From Theodoxus fluviatilis (taxonomy: Eukaryota; Mollusca; Gastropoda; Cycloneritida; Neritidae): 64,000 nt of DNA. Under the pieces are notes generated by a model. It was not told the DNA's origin. It did not search any database and saw only the letters and a list, made by a program, of their open reading frames with translations. A program made the translations under genes and the position numbers. The first letter of the stretch is position 1, and the number at the start of each line of letters is the position of its first letter. Positions 10,995-64,000 of the stretch are shown here, one piece after another. Location of the stretch: NCBI GenBank assembly GCA_034096865.1, contig JAWQFJ010020124.1, forward strand, positions 1 to 64,000, read 5' to 3'.

Positions 10995-11577
10995 AAACTT
11001 TGATTACAAAAATAGCAAAAATTTTATATCTTAATCAATTTTTCTTTTACCAAATTACATCAGCTCCTGAAATTGAGCTTCATATATAATCTAAAAATGC
11101 AGGCTTTATAAAATAATAAGTTTAATTGGCCCATGTGAATCCTGCATGCGTCATCAGGTGCCAGTAAAGGGTTAATCATCAGGGAGGTAGTAGAAACAAA
11201 CTGAAACTCGGATACAGGTGATGAGTGGCTGTTTTTAAGCACTACATTAAAAAAGTATAGCCACGTTTCCGTCAGAATGAGATAAGAGCAGTGCTCAAAT
11301 GTTGAATGGACTGTATTGTATATATACCGTTATATCCTTATGCAATGTTCCTATGCACTACTACACCTTGATTCCTTGGAAACATCATGACCTGGTTTAA
11401 ATGATATAAATGTAACATCAATGCAACATCAGGCTGGTTTATTTTCTGGGTGAGGAATGTACAGACAGCACTGCATGATTACCTTGTATTCTGAACTTGA
11501 AAATACACCTCTTCCAAGATTTATGTAACTTCATGAAATTCAACATAATAACATCAACAATATTAAGAAACTGACAA

Positions 11578-11607
<30 letters not shown>
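11578..11607. repeat. Poly-G run
   Basis: About 30 consecutive G; exact length is unreliable in assemblies. Confidence 0.9.
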
Positions 11608-11608
<1 letters not shown>

Positions 11609-11771
11609 GGAGGAGAAGACGCCAATCTCCGAGGAGAGAGTGATTACATGAATGCAATTTTTTTTTCACAAGAGATATTTAGCGATGCACTGACCAATCA
11701 ATTGATTCATGTACTATGTCCATGTGACAGAGCACCTACTATGAGTATGACAGTGACAGTGTCTGAGTATA

Positions 11772-11808
11772 ACCAAAGATTATAACTATAAGTAACTTAA
11801 TCTTTGGT
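11772..11808. repeat. 11-bp perfect inverted repeat upstream of IPO5
   Basis: ACCAAAGATTA (11772-11782) pairs with TAATCTTTGGT (11798-11808) across a 15-bp loop, about 320 bp before the IPO5 start codon. Confidence 0.8.
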
Positions 11809-11819
11809 ATAACACTACA

Positions 11820-12130
11820 GTCTACACGTCTAGCAGATCGTCTGCTATGGAATACACTACTCTGCGAGAAAGTCTACGGAACTGTGCTGCACGCTCTGCC
11901 CAGAGATAGTTTAGTATATATTATAATGTCTCTGCTCTGCCTCAAGCTCATGGTGAGACTGCTCAGCTAGCGGTTGCTGCTTGCAACTTAAAAGGTTCCA
12001 GTCTGAACTGGGTCGGATCGGTCTACCACTACCAGCTGGCGAGTTCGCTCTAAGGGAAACTACTCTAAGTCTCTATCATTCACGCGGGAACGATAGAGAA
12101 GGGTCACGGTCGGAACTCGTCACCGCCAAG
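11820..12130 (+). promoter_or_regulatory. Probable IPO5 5' UTR and core promoter region
   Basis: This stretch lies directly upstream of the exon 1 ATG and appears free of transposon signatures. An AT-rich TATATATTATAATG tract occurs near 11912-11930, and a CTCTATC...GATAGAG hairpin near 12073-12099. The transcription start cannot be fixed from sequence alone, and an untranslated upstream exon is possible. Confidence 0.35.
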
Positions 12131-63601
<51,471 letters not shown>

Positions 63602-64000
63602 TCCTAGTGCCAGGCAACCAAGACTGTTGCTCCTCCCTTTTTTGGTTTGCTTCTCTCTGCCCATGCTGTTTCATTGATTAACAATTTTTTTGGGGGGAAA
63701 GAGGGAAGGAATGGGAAGAAACCTACTAGTCGTATTTTGAGTCCTGTCGCAGTTTGTGCTGACTTTGAAGTCTTATTGAGTCTTCTGAAACTGCTTTGAT
63801 TCTTCAGGAGAGCCATGGACTGCAAATGGGTCCGTGGCTGATGATGCTACAGTGTGTTCCTTCACCAGTGTTCTTGTGCTGGGAGGCAGGCAGTGGGTTG
63901 CAGTGTGGGGGCTGAAAGATTATGTACTAGGGGAGGAAGTTCAATGTATTTAGCGTGGACTTTAAATGAATGGATTATGAACATTTCATTTCATTGTGCT
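63602..64000 (+). other. IPO5: IPO5 3' UTR, runs off the window
   Basis: This non-coding stretch follows the stop codon and extends to the window end. I see no AATAAA or ATTAAA, so the poly(A) site is probably beyond 64000. Confidence 0.7.

Overview
The window is metazoan nuclear DNA, most likely from a mollusc and probably a gastropod (inference). The signs are one conserved animal gene cut into small exons with GT-AG introns, very dense (CA)n/(CT)n/(ATCC)n microsatellites, and several families of dispersed repeats. There is no bacterial-style gene organisation. Most open frames are chance frames in simple repeats.

The only host gene I recognise is importin-5 (IPO5/RanBP5/karyopherin beta-3) on the + strand. 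Its start codon is at 12131 and its stop at 63599-63601. I could place 27 coding exons with splice phases that agree, about 1,075 residues. One short exon expected between 52328 and 54800 was not found; by family length it should encode about 20 residues. With it the protein would be about 1,095 residues, the usual IPO5 length. One junction (54956 to 55959) has a textbook minor-spliceosome (U12-type) 5' splice site and branch site, but no AG at the 3' end.

Region by region. 1-12130 lies upstream of IPO5. It holds a CpG-rich, promoter-like stretch (180-830), an antisense Ty3/Gypsy RT relic (about 1560-1945), an internally deleted Ty3/Gypsy element with both LTRs (3262-6748), a Tc1-like DD34E transposon with intact TIRs and TA duplications (9089-10713), and microsatellites. 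12131-24104 is exon 1 and intron 1; the intron contains a dispersed-repeat copy with a nested MITE, a long inverted repeat, and a 3.9-kb piggyBac-like element (20091-23965) ending 140 bp before exon 2. 24105-38144 carries exons 2-14, with a 33-bp minisatellite, several SINE-like insertions, a small CAGAC-ended element, and long microsatellites. 38145-49739 is intron 14, filled by one LINE whose ORF1 carries a 2A-like motif. That LINE is interrupted by at least four younger insertions, and one of those carries a further nested transposon. 49740-63601 carries exons 15-28, with a 32-bp minisatellite touching the exon 17 acceptor, another dispersed-repeat copy, a split 59-bp minisatellite, and more SINE-like copies. 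63602-64000 is 3' UTR that runs off the window.

The most notable observations are the nested insertion record in intron 14, where removing each insert rejoins the LINE frame; a repeat family packed with TCAAGGTCA nuclear-receptor half-sites; two elements sharing CAGAC termini and 6-bp target duplications that I cannot assign to a superfamily; the possible GT-GG U12-type intron; and tandem repeats that run up to several IPO5 splice acceptors.
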